IMG/VR virus record: IMGVR_UViG_3300036668_000314
Span: 1-20,532 of that record
DNA from: a virus
Strand: one strand, 5' to 3'
DNA length: 20,532 nucleotides
The notes beneath the pieces were generated by a model, which saw only the letters and a program-made list of their open reading frames with translations, was not told the origin of the DNA and did no database searches. Below, piece by piece: positions 15,501-20,532 of this stretch. Both the position numbers and the translations under genes were made by a program. How positions within the stretch are numbered: the first letter of the stretch is position 1; each line of letters starts with the position of its first letter.

Positions 15501-15938
15501 TCAAGCTATGCGAATGATCGCCGTCGAAGCATCCGCGGTAGGGAAGACAATCTGGAAGTCACCGGCGGTCGACGTTTTGTCGGCACCAAAGTCCAGCACA
15601 GCAACGGTTGGATCGCCAGCAGCGGTGTCGTTGTAAATCAACGCGCCGCGCGCCGTGATCGTGGCCGAGGTGAAGGTCAGGTCATCGAAATCCGTGAACG
15701 CCGTGGTGCCGCTCGTCGTGGGCGTGACGTTGGTCAACGCACCGCCGCCAGCAGTGTAGGAGCCGGAGTTGCCGACCTCGTTCGTGACCGTGTAGGCCGT
15801 GGTCGCAGCCGTAAACGAAGCACTGTTGTCATACAGCGCCAGCTTAAAGGTGTCCCCCGTCGAGGTCGTAAAGTTGTGCACAGCTTGCAGGATTTCCTGC
15901 TTGAAGGATGTGCAAAGGAAATTTCCAGAAAAACTCAC
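15501..15938 (-). CDS. Virion structural protein of the fibre region (145 aa)
   Basis: It begins MSFSGNFLCTSFKQEILQAV and continues with a beta-rich Thr/Ala/Asp sequence such as FKLALYDNSASFTAATTAYT, and later LTFTSATITARGALIYNDTA. This protein type is common beside tail-fibre genes of marine podoviruses and looks like a small beta-sandwich structural protein. The start is GTG at 15938 and overlaps an upstream TGA as GTGA. This supports the start and suggests coupling to a tiny upstream frame. I cannot tell whether it decorates the capsid or the tail. Confidence 0.75.
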   Translation of the reverse strand: MSFSGNFLCTSFKQEILQAVHNFTTSTGDTFKLALYDNSASFTAATTAYTVTNEVGNSGSYTAGGGALTNVTPTTSGTTAFTDFDDLTFTSATITARGALIYNDTAAGDPTVAVLDFGADKTSTAGDFQIVFPTADASTAIIRIA

Positions 15939-15994
15939 GGGGAGCCTCCATCAGTTAGGGCGGCGGCTTTTCTTTCTTGCCACCACAGTTTCAT
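15935..15994 (-). CDS. Possible 19-aa protein coupled to the next gene
   Basis: A short ATG frame (MKLWWQERKAAALTDGGSP) ends in TGA overlapping the GTG of the 145-aa gene. GATGGAGG lies within its 3' end and serves as the ribosome-binding sequence of that downstream gene. The frame may be a leader or micro-gene, or an accident of the spacer. I have no homology to support it, so confidence is low. Confidence 0.3.
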   Translation of the reverse strand: MKLWWQERKAAALTDGGSP

Positions 15995-15998
15995 GCGC

Positions 15999-16046
15999 TC
16001 AGACTGCGCGATCGATCAGTTCGTCATAGACAGCAACATAGTCCAC
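15999..16046 (-). pseudogene. Possible 15-codon remnant of an HNH endonuclease N terminus
   Basis: GTG at 16046, with AGGGGA about 8 bases upstream, opens a 15-residue frame reading MDYVAVYDELIDRAV before a TGA. This resembles the first residues (Y-V-x-I-Y-x-x-L-I-x-x-A) of phage HNH proteins that continue into an HHIxPR motif. Here nothing follows. It may be a deletion scar or a chance match, and the resemblance is from memory. Confidence 0.2.
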
Positions 16047-16047
16047 C

Positions 16048-16332
16048 TCACAGTCCCCTTATGAGTTCGGCCAGTTCAGGATGGCCTGCGTCCGTCAGCG
16101 CATTATACACTGTTGTGCGGTCACTGCGAACCGTTTGTTTCATGTACTGCTCGACAACGACAGCGATCTGCTTTTGGAAAGCCACGGCTTGCTCCCGCAG
16201 TGCGGGGTGCGCGGTTTCCGAAACGCTGACAATCTTCTGGGCCGCCTGCTGCGCAAGCTCCTCAGTGCTAAATCCGCGGCCGCTGGTTGTTCGAACCCCC
16301 ACGGCGCCGATGTCCATGAAACCCAAACTCAT
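16048..16332 (-). CDS. Small phage protein of unknown function (94 aa)
   Basis: The ATG overlaps the upstream stop as ATGA. The protein has a short N-terminal region with GRGFSTEELAQQAAQKIV, then a helical segment, HPALREQAVAFQKQIAVVVE. It ends SDRTTVYNALTDAGHPELAE. This arrangement looks familiar from small proteins between adaptor and fibre genes in marine podoviruses, where the function is unknown. Mostly helical; no transmembrane segment. It may be a neck or assembly factor. Confidence 0.75.
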   Translation of the reverse strand: MSLGFMDIGAVGVRTTSGRGFSTEELAQQAAQKIVSVSETAHPALREQAVAFQKQIAVVVEQYMKQTVRSDRTTVYNALTDAGHPELAELIRGL

Positions 16333-16982
16333 TGCTTCGCCCTAATCACTTGGCCAGTGCGATACTGGTCCGTTGTTTCCTTGGCCTCGCCCAGCAGCTT
16401 GATGCCGACAATGGACTCTTGCAGGCGCTTTTCATATCCGGCCAGCACGTCCTGCTCGCCCTTCATGTAGATGTACGCCTCGATCAGAGACCCATACAGC
16501 ATGGCCATCGGAGCGTTCGTGGCCAGCCACGTCGTGCCCGAGTCAGCCAGCTCCGTGATGCTCTGCGGCCGGTACAGGTAATGCAGCTCCATTGTGTAGA
16601 TCGCATCCGGCGTCGGGGACAGCAGGAAGTAGTCCACGTCAAACTGGCCGTAGTACTTCGGTTCGCCGGTGGTCGACTGCGAGGGCGTGTACTCTTGCAG
16701 GAACGAGATGTCCTTAAAGTCCAAGAACTCTTTCGCGCCACCCACATCAGTGCGGATGCTCAGTGAGTACGGCGCCAAGAAGTCCGCAGGCACCGCCAGA
16801 TACGGATTGCCGTTGTCGGTGAACGCCGTGGCGTTCTTACGGAACAGGCTCAGCTGCACCTGCTTGAGGATGCGCTCTTCGGCCTGCCTGATGAACAACG
16901 GGATATTGGTGACGAAACTGCTTTCGTCATTCTCCGTGTAGTCAATGACGGCCTGCTTCAACTGGCCATATGTAAAGCTCAT
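16329..16982 (-). CDS. Head-tail adaptor protein, SU10-adaptor-like (217 aa)
   Basis: Typical features are the N-terminal LKQAVIDYTENDE, then FVTNIPLFIRQAEERILKQV, and near the middle YLAVPADFLAPYSLSI. The C terminus is helical, with LYGSLIEAYIYMKGEQDVLA. This pattern belongs to phage adaptor proteins that form a dodecameric ring under the portal and connect it to the tail (SU10-adaptor-like family). I assign it from sequence pattern and length rather than a search. It starts with ATGA overlap on the upstream gene and is itself overlapped by the next. Confidence 0.75.
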   Translation of the reverse strand: MSFTYGQLKQAVIDYTENDESSFVTNIPLFIRQAEERILKQVQLSLFRKNATAFTDNGNPYLAVPADFLAPYSLSIRTDVGGAKEFLDFKDISFLQEYTPSQSTTGEPKYYGQFDVDYFLLSPTPDAIYTMELHYLYRPQSITELADSGTTWLATNAPMAMLYGSLIEAYIYMKGEQDVLAGYEKRLQESIVGIKLLGEAKETTDQYRTGQVIRAKQ

Positions 16983-17281
16983 GTCGTCACCACCGTAACT
17001 TGTCCAGCCTTGCCTATCATACGAACGCTCTGAAGGCGAGGCGCTTCTACCGTCGGGACGCCAACGAAGACCTTGAGGGTCTCAGGGCCGTCGGGCCGTG
17101 GATTCCGCAACGCCTGCGGATCCGACTTGTGCCGGGACGGGGTGAGCTGCGGGTGCTTTTCCTCGAACTCGTCAGCGCCAACAAGCGCACCCGTCCACTC
17201 CTTGCGCATGTCGCGCAGCCGGTAGCGGAACCCGGAGCGGTCCGAAATCCCGTAAGCATTCTTCTCAGAAGCAAAAGCCAT
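16979..17281 (-). CDS. Small neck-region protein with cysteine-less zinc-ribbon-like sequence (100 aa)
   Basis: The segment GISDRSGFRYRLRDMRKEWT, followed by GALVGADEFEEKHPQ (about residues 11-45), matches a phage protein type in which C-D-R-C-G-F-R-Y and later C-x-x-C form a zinc ribbon. Here serines and other residues replace every cysteine, so zinc cannot be bound this way. The arginine-rich and aromatic framework remains. The C-terminal half ends VRMIGKAGQVTVVTT. It is coupled on both sides, TAATG upstream and ATGA downstream, and lies between the two adaptor-like genes, which suggests a connector or tail-completion role (inference). Confidence 0.7.
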   Translation of the reverse strand: MAFASEKNAYGISDRSGFRYRLRDMRKEWTGALVGADEFEEKHPQLTPSRHKSDPQALRNPRPDGPETLKVFVGVPTVEAPRLQSVRMIGKAGQVTVVTT

Positions 17282-17946
17282 TAGACCCTCAGATACCTAC
17301 CACTCGGCCGCATGATGAGCGGCACTCGGTCCTCGTCTTCCATCGCGGCGCGCTGGAACTCTTCCTCGTAGATCGACTTCATCATCTGCACCCGCTCAGG
17401 CGCGCGCTTGATGGCCAAGTAGTATGCCAGCCCGGCCACCATGCACGGGTAGAACCGAAACGGGATTCCGGTGGTGTTGGTCAGCGCTCCGGCGTCCTCG
17501 ATCCGGCGCACGTAGTAGTACACCAGCTGGTCCGTGGAGTTCTCCGGCGTTTGCCAGAGGTTGATCTCCGGCGAGATCTGGCGATCGAAGAAGAACTGCG
17601 AGGGTCGCCCCTGATCAGTCTTGTTCGGAAAGTCCAGATAGTCGGAGCGGCTGATGCGCACCATCTCGATGTCTGTGCCGTTGCGGCGCAGCGCCATGTC
17701 CAGAATATCGACGATGTCCGGTGCAAGCGTGTATTGCGATACACCCTGCGTCAGGGTCAGCGTGTCTTGGGTCACGGTGAACAGGTTCAGGCCGCGGTTG
17801 GCCCACTCTGCAAACATCAGGTTCAACGACCGGCGCGCCGTCTTCGCGTCGTAGCCTGTGCGCACCTCTTTACCAATGCGCTCATACGCCTCTTCGATCG
17901 CTTCCGCGATGTCGAGGTTGAAGTCTCGGCTGCCGGACGTTGTCAT
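17281..17946 (-). CDS. Head-tail connector / adaptor-like protein (221 aa)
   Basis: The N terminus, FNLDIAEAIEEAYERIG, then RTGYDAKTARRSLNLMFAEW, then ANRGLNLFTV, is characteristic of marine podovirus connector proteins. They resemble tail-tubular A or gp4-type adaptors: two N-terminal helices, a beta-rich middle (TLTLTQGVSQYTLAPDIVDI) and a C-terminal helical arm (MVAGLAYYLAIKRAPERV). It probably attaches to the portal. It is the first of the clear tail-assembly genes after the small-gene run, and its TAA overlaps the next ATG. It could be exchanged in role with the 217-aa adaptor-like protein. Confidence 0.7.
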   Translation of the reverse strand: MTTSGSRDFNLDIAEAIEEAYERIGKEVRTGYDAKTARRSLNLMFAEWANRGLNLFTVTQDTLTLTQGVSQYTLAPDIVDILDMALRRNGTDIEMVRISRSDYLDFPNKTDQGRPSQFFFDRQISPEINLWQTPENSTDQLVYYYVRRIEDAGALTNTTGIPFRFYPCMVAGLAYYLAIKRAPERVQMMKSIYEEEFQRAAMEDEDRVPLIMRPSGRYLRV

Positions 17947-17949
17947 TTG

Positions 17950-18123
17950 TTACACCATCTTCGTGTTGCGAACGCCACGGCCTGCCATAACGCAGCCGCC
18001 GTCCTTGAAACCAGCCACCTTGCCACCGGCCTTGAAGCCCTCGACGTCGCGACCCTTCAGGATATCAGCCTTCGTGATCTTGCCGTCTTTGTTCAGGTCT
18101 GGAAACTGCTTGTCCTTGGCCAT
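17950..18123 (-). CDS. 57-aa protein with EF-hand-like loop and two GGxV motifs
   Basis: A small gene with two recognisable parts. Residues 9-20 read DLNKDGKITKAD, which fits a calcium-binding EF-hand or dockerin loop: Asp/Asn at 1, 3 and 5, Gly at 6, Ile at 8 and Asp at 12. Residues 29-46 are a nine-residue tandem repeat, GFKAGGKVA and GFKDGGCVM, each with a GGxV motif. The tail GRGVRNTKMV resembles C termini I have seen in other small marine-phage proteins. The ATG is at 18123, 3 bases after the upstream stop, and the TAA lies 3 bases before the connector gene. Whether calcium is bound is untested. Confidence 0.7.
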   Translation of the reverse strand: MAKDKQFPDLNKDGKITKADILKGRDVEGFKAGGKVAGFKDGGCVMAGRGVRNTKMV

Positions 18124-18126
18124 GGG

Positions 18127-18285
18127 TTACTTCCCCTTGACCTTGCCGCCGCGCTTCATCATGACTTCGCCACCGCGCATCATTTTGACCTGACCGCCGC
18201 GCATCATCTTTTTCTCGCCGGGCTTCATTGCAGCCTTGGGCTTACCCTTGGCAGCCATCGGCTTCTTGTCCTTGCCTTGCATCAT
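18127..18285 (-). CDS. 52-aa Lys/Met-rich protein with three MxRGGxV repeats
   Basis: The frame starts with ATG ATG at 18285 behind AGGAG (8 bases). The N-terminal half is Lys/Ala/Pro-rich. The C-terminal half is three tandem units, MMRGGQVK, MMRGGEVM and MKRGGKVK, followed by GK. It would be strongly basic and might bind DNA or an anionic surface, which is inference. Its first 44 bases overlap the end of the 160-aa gene in another frame. I recognise no domain, but it has the same GGxV motif as its neighbours. Confidence 0.65.
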   Translation of the reverse strand: MMQGKDKKPMAAKGKPKAAMKPGEKKMMRGGQVKMMRGGEVMMKRGGKVKGK

Positions 18286-18724
18286 GACGTGATCTCCTAT
18301 CTCGCCTGTCCAAAATCAAGCGCGCGTACTCGGGCGCGCTATATCTTCTATAGTAACCCAACTTTTCAAGTTTTGCAGCAGAATTGTCAAGTTCCGTGAG
18401 CCGCTGCAAAAAGATGACGGCGGCCTCGCTGATGTGAGACAAAGCCCAGAGGTCTAGTCCAGCTGAGCTGAAAAACTCGTTCATATGGTCTGTCGCAACT
18501 TCCAGCTGCTCGTAGTCCCCAGAGAACGCGTCGTCCACCACAACAATCACGTCCAGCTCATCCGTCAGACCAGCCGCCGCTTGCAACACCGCGGACCAAA
18601 GAGCCCCGTCTGCCTGCACAATCTTTACCCGTCCCTTGTCGTGCGCAGGCTTGGCAAATGGGCAGAGAGGAAGCCCGAGGTCAGGGTCCACCTCAGCAAG
18701 CTCCTCGATCCACCGCTCGATCAA
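18242..18724 (-). CDS. 160-aa protein with CPFA motif, unknown function
   Basis: The start is TTG at 18724, overlapped by the stop of the upstream gene (TTGA). Early in the protein is LGLPLCPFAKPAHDKGRVKI, a Cys-Pro-Phe-Ala motif reminiscent of DUF1415-type proteins and of hypothetical marine phage proteins. The middle (LDVIVVVDDAFSGDYEQLEV) looks alpha/beta. The last 20 or so residues (RRDRRSRHDARQGQEADGCQ) are basic and of poor composition. They lie where the frame overlaps the next gene, so the C terminus may be a read-through extension. Function unknown. Confidence 0.65.
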   Translation of the reverse strand: MIERWIEELAEVDPDLGLPLCPFAKPAHDKGRVKIVQADGALWSAVLQAAAGLTDELDVIVVVDDAFSGDYEQLEVATDHMNEFFSSAGLDLWALSHISEAAVIFLQRLTELDNSAAKLEKLGYYRRYSAPEYARLILDRRDRRSRHDARQGQEADGCQG

Positions 18725-18990
18725 AACGTGCCCACAAAGCCGCCGCGCCGGTACCCTTTGACCTTGGCCTCCGGCGTGTTCGACACAACCGTCTTGCCCT
18801 TGGCGCCAGCCTGCTTTTTCTTGCGAGCCGTCGATGCGCGCTCAGACTTGCTCAGAGACTGAGCCTTGGACCGAGGCAAGCAGCGATCAGGGTTCTTCTT
18901 GTCCTTGGACGTGCCACACTTGCCCGCGATGTTTCCACCCGAGTCGATGCGGACCCAGTCCTGCTCGCGCCACTTTTTAAGCTCGCCCAT
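18721..18990 (-). CDS. Small basic phage protein with C-terminal GGxV motif (89 aa)
   Basis: It begins MGELKKWREQDWVRIDSGGN, followed by GKCGTSKDKKNPDRCLPRSK and a helical basic stretch (SLSKSERASTARKKKQ). The layout W-V-x-I, C-G and C-x-P-x-x-K-A is common in small proteins of marine phages and giant viruses. It may be a virion-associated nucleic-acid binder, which is inference from charge. The C terminus is GYRRGGFVGTF, with the motif Y-R-R-G-G-F-V at residues 80-86. The start overlaps the upstream stop as TGATG. Confidence 0.7.
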   Translation of the reverse strand: MGELKKWREQDWVRIDSGGNIAGKCGTSKDKKNPDRCLPRSKAQSLSKSERASTARKKKQAGAKGKTVVSNTPEAKVKGYRRGGFVGTF

Positions 18991-19175
18991 CAGAAAACCC
19001 TTACAAGGCCGCCTTCAGCCTTTTTGTTGACCTTCTTGCCCTTGGCACCCTTGGCGTAATTCGGGTCCTTGCAATACTTGCTTGCCGCCATATTGGCGTA
19101 CGCGCTCGGGTAGGTGTCAAAGGTCCGCTTGGCCCAAGCCTTGCCCTTGGGACAGATCTTGTTACCCTCGGCCAT
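18990..19175 (-). CDS. Small protein with FDTYPSAYANMAASK motif (61 aa)
   Basis: The N-terminal half reads CPKGKAWAKRTFDTYPSAYA, then NMAASKYCKDPNY. W-x-x-A-K-x-x-F-D-x-Y-P-S-A-Y-A-N is a motif widespread in small proteins of marine phages, function unknown. The C-terminal half is Lys-rich and ends EGGLVRVF, a looser form of the neighbouring GGxV motif. It overlaps the upstream gene as TGATG and the downstream gene in the same way. Confidence 0.7.
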   Translation of the reverse strand: MAEGNKICPKGKAWAKRTFDTYPSAYANMAASKYCKDPNYAKGAKGKKVNKKAEGGLVRVF

Positions 19176-19294
19176 CAGGACAGACCCTTCATCGCTTCCT
19201 GCTTACGCGGGCTGCACATGGACTGGTCAACCTTGCCGCCCTTCTTAAATTCGGGCTTGGCTTTGGTTGGCTTCATCTTCACTGGCTTCTTCAT
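19175..19294 (-). CDS. 39-aa Lys-rich protein
   Basis: The start was placed at the ATG at 19294, because GGAGG at 19300-19304 lies 5 bases upstream. The frame extends to an earlier ATG at 19336, which lacks a well-spaced ribosome-binding sequence. The protein reads MKKPVKMKPTKAKPEFKKGG and then KVDQSMCSPRKQEAMKGLS. It is strongly basic and contains FKKGGKV (residues 16-22), one of the GGxV motifs. The stop overlaps the next ATG as TGATG, which supports a real gene. Function unknown. Confidence 0.6.
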   Translation of the reverse strand: MKKPVKMKPTKAKPEFKKGGKVDQSMCSPRKQEAMKGLS

Positions 19295-19299
19295 CGGAA

Positions 19300-19304
19300 C
19301 CTCC
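19300..19304 (-). promoter_or_regulatory. Ribosome-binding site that sets the start of the 39-aa gene
   Basis: GGAGG on the - strand, 5 bases before the ATG at 19294. It is the strongest Shine-Dalgarno sequence in this stretch and argues against the upstream in-frame ATG at 19336. Confidence 0.65.
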
Positions 19305-19337
19305 GTGATTTGCTTCGACATATTACCACGATTCATC

Positions 19338-19604
19338 CTACTGTCCTACCTTGTCTTTGAAAGACATCCAGATCGCAGCGGCGATAAACATCAGAACGCC
19401 GGTCGTTACAATCCGTACCGAAGTCTGCCACATCGTGGTCCGCGTCTCACGCCAAGCAGACAGCAGTCCGCGCAGCTCGTCAAGATCCCGCGGGGCGTTC
19501 TCGTCGTGGAGACCAAGCTCTTGCAGCGCGGCCCTCGCACCTCGCTTGGCAGCGCGGTCGAGCATTGCCTCGAGCTCTTCATGCGTGAGTTGTACGCTTC
19601 CCAT
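19338..19604 (-). CDS. DUF6127-like protein with one transmembrane segment (88 aa); possible holin or spanin partner
   Basis: The protein has a charged helical N-terminal half with LTHEELEAMLDRAAKRGARA, then ALQELGLHDENAPRDLDELR. A hydrophobic segment follows at about residues 64-82 (RIVTTGVLMFIAAAIWM), then a short Lys tail. The pattern matches DUF6127-type proteins of alphaproteobacterial phages. A single membrane segment suggests a membrane-bound role in lysis or adsorption, which is inference. The ATG at 19604 overlaps the upstream stop (TGATG). An in-frame GTG at 19616 would prepend MELL but falls inside the preceding gene's KKWNC tail. Confidence 0.7.
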   Translation of the reverse strand: MGSVQLTHEELEAMLDRAAKRGARAALQELGLHDENAPRDLDELRGLLSAWRETRTTMWQTSVRIVTTGVLMFIAAAIWMSFKDKVGQ

Positions 19605-19621
19605 CAGCAGTTCCACTTCTT
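19604..19621 (-). repeat. Downstream copy of the 18-bp repeat bounding the HNH gene
   Basis: AAGAAGTGGAACTGCTGA on the - strand, encoding K-K-W-N-C-stop at the end of the HNH gene. It is nearly identical to the end of the upstream DUF6321-like gene, and the start of the gene after each copy lies within or directly at it. Confidence 0.8.
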
Positions 19622-20155
19622 CAACGATAGCGCCTTACGTGTCGGCTTTCCTTTTTCGTCCTTCATCCGCTGCTTCCCCACAATATCACCCGCAGCGCGG
19701 AGCTCTATGATTGTAGCCTGCGCCTTAGCTTGCATTTGCTCGTTGCGAACAGGGTCCTGAATACATGGGTGCAAACGTCCGTGTTCGCGCGCGCTGAGTA
19801 TGCGCAGGTTGCTCCAGTGATTGTTGCTGTGCATGCCGTCGATATGATCAACGTGGCACCCCTCAAAGAGTTCGCCGACAAAAGCCTGCGCTACAAGCCT
19901 GTGAACCAAAAAAGATTTACCCGGCAGGCCTCTAGGCGATCCGTCACGGAGCTTCACCTCAACGTATGGAAGTGTGCGCCCGTTTGCCGATCGCTTCTTT
20001 GTTGTCAGCTTCATGATCTTCTCAGGCATAGGCACCATGCCGCCAGACTTACCGCGGCGAAACCGCTCCAAGGACTTAACCCGGCCATGGTCGCTGATCG
20101 CATACCGGTCCTCGTACCCATGCACAGGCACCCAGCGCTCATTTAGCAGTTCCAT
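19604..20155 (-). CDS. NUMOD4-HNH homing endonuclease with a DUF6321-like C-terminal tail (183 aa)
   Basis: Residues 5-30 (NERWVPVHGYEDRYAISDHG, then RVKSL) are a NUMOD4 DNA-binding module. Residues 84-120 are the HNH nuclease: VHRLVAQAFV, then HVDHIDG (metal and catalytic His) and later N-N and N-L-R-I-L. Such phage enzymes cut DNA to copy their own gene. The last 20 or so residues (MKDEKGKPTRKALSLKKWNC) do not belong to an HNH protein and resemble the C terminus of DUF6321-type proteins. The ATG at 20155 lies inside the previous gene's KKWNC codons (13-bp overlap). The stop overlaps the next ATG. The gene seems to be a mobile insertion that now reads into the tail of a structural-module gene. 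Confidence 0.85.
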   Translation of the reverse strand: MELLNERWVPVHGYEDRYAISDHGRVKSLERFRRGKSGGMVPMPEKIMKLTTKKRSANGRTLPYVEVKLRDGSPRGLPGKSFLVHRLVAQAFVGELFEGCHVDHIDGMHSNNHWSNLRILSAREHGRLHPCIQDPVRNEQMQAKAQATIIELRAAGDIVGKQRMKDEKGKPTRKALSLKKWNC

Positions 20156-20160
20156 TTTTT
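20143..20160 (-). repeat. Upstream copy of the 18-bp repeat bounding the HNH gene
   Basis: On the - strand AARAARTGGAACTGCTRA, encoding K-K-W-N-C-stop. The other copy is at 19604-19621. The copies differ at three positions. Confidence 0.8.
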
Positions 20161-20397
20161 CCTCGCCTTTCTGAGTCTGCTCTCCGGATCTTTTGCGGCA
20201 TCAGGGAACTTCTTCATCTGCCCCGCGCTGCGAGCGCAGAAGCTTTTCTTGCGGCCTGCGTCCTTCTTGGTCTTCGGGTTCGGAGCAGGCGGCTTGAGGT
20301 TCATGCCCTGCTTTTTGGCGGACGCCCGGCCCTTGGCATTCAAGCCACCGGTTGGGTCCTGCCCGGCTTTTCTCTGCCACGCTGGAGACTTCGCCAT
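20143..20397 (-). CDS. DUF6321-like protein (84 aa)
   Basis: It begins MAKSPAWQRKAGQDPTGGLN, then AKGRASAKKQG, with KKSFCARSAGQMKKF in the middle and RKKWNC at the end. This is the arrangement of DUF6321-type proteins, common in marine phage structural modules and of unknown function. The ATG at 20397 is preferred, with GAGGGGAAG upstream. A GTG one codon earlier would add a Met. It follows the partial upstream gene by 15 bases. The last codons overlap the HNH gene. Confidence 0.8.
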   Translation of the reverse strand: MAKSPAWQRKAGQDPTGGLNAKGRASAKKQGMNLKPPAPNPKTKKDAGRKKSFCARSAGQMKKFPDAAKDPESRLRKARKKWNC

Positions 20398-20412
20398 CAC
20401 ACTTCCCCTCGG

Positions 20413-20532
20413 TCAGGCCAGCTCAAAATGGGGGCCGTCAATGAACGGACGCCTGCCCTCGCTGCGGCGCAGGTCCACGTACGAGTTCATCGCGTCTTCC
20501 ATCGATCCATCCCAGTCGCGGATGTCCGGGAT
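20413..20532 (-). CDS. C-terminal 39 residues of an upstream gene (5' partial)
   Basis: An open - strand frame enters from the right edge and ends in TGA at 20413-20415. It reads IPDIRDWDGSMEDAMNSYVD and then LRRSEGRRPFIDGPHFELA. It is probably the end of a larger gene of the late cluster, given the shared strand and 15-base spacing to the next gene. I do not recognise the product. Confidence 0.6.
   Translation of the reverse strand: MPDIRDWDGSMEDAMNSYVDLRRSEGRRPFIDGPHFELA

Noticed and set aside
14491-15636. Long + strand open frame (381 codons) opposite the repeat fibre
   Set aside because: It is antisense to the repeat-rich fibre gene, and its Arg/Asn/Ser-rich sequence reflects the repeats on the other strand.
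18319-18340. 7-bp GC hairpin followed by TGATTTTG on the - strand, as an intrinsic terminator
   Set aside because: The T tract is broken and the site is within a coding sequence, with co-directional genes continuing directly after it. At most it is a weak attenuator.
19616-19616. GTG start adding MELL to the DUF6127-like protein
   Set aside because: It falls inside the KKWNC codons of the preceding gene, while the ATG at 19604 makes the TGATG overlap used by other genes here.

Overview
This window looks like part of the genome of a tailed, podovirus-like bacteriophage. Its gene content recalls marine phages of the pelagiphage/roseophage kind. The evidence is a phage-type family A DNA polymerase, two head-tail adaptor-like proteins, fibres with repeated A-E-L-N-I-L-D-G units, a tail-fibre chaperone, Ala/Gly/Gln-rich internal virion proteins, and many tiny Lys/Gly-rich genes. 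GC is high for most of the window (38 of 60 bases in 7081-7140). That fits an alphaproteobacterial host, but the host is inference. I saw no tRNA, rRNA, integrase, repressor or CRISPR array.

Layout. The left 1.1 kb is on the + strand and is the end of a replication module. It holds the 3' part of a family A DNA polymerase, cut by the window edge inside an intein, and one small overlapping gene. Everything else (1144-20532) is on the - strand and reads right to left as one tightly packed late cluster. Most junctions are overlapping stop/start codons (ATGA, TGATG, TAATG). The two modules converge and interlock through their stop codons at TTAG (1144-1147).

In transcription order the late cluster has these parts. 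(1) The end of an unknown gene, a DUF6321-like gene, an HNH homing-endonuclease gene and a one-TM DUF6127-like protein. (2) A run of small basic proteins, one with an EF-hand-like loop and several with a repeated GGxV motif. (3) Two adaptor-like proteins around a zinc-ribbon-like protein without its cysteines. (4) A small conserved-looking protein and a fibre region: a 145-aa protein, a 331-aa 22-residue-repeat fibre, and a 348-aa fibre with four 13-residue repeats. (5) An AT-richer receptor-binding beta-propeller candidate with its chaperone. (6) A 631-aa nozzle/stabilisation candidate. (7) Five internal or ejection-type proteins ending in a 1377-aa protein. Terminase, portal and major capsid are not in the window and probably lie upstream, to the right.

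The most notable signals are: a GG-centred short motif shared by about seven neighbouring unrelated proteins; a homing endonuclease ending in a DUF6321-like tail and bounded by 18-bp near-identical repeats; an intein in the polymerase active region, with Leu at the position equivalent to E. coli Pol I Phe762; an AT-rich host-range cassette; and a hairpin-rich 137-bp interval that is the only real gap in the late cluster.
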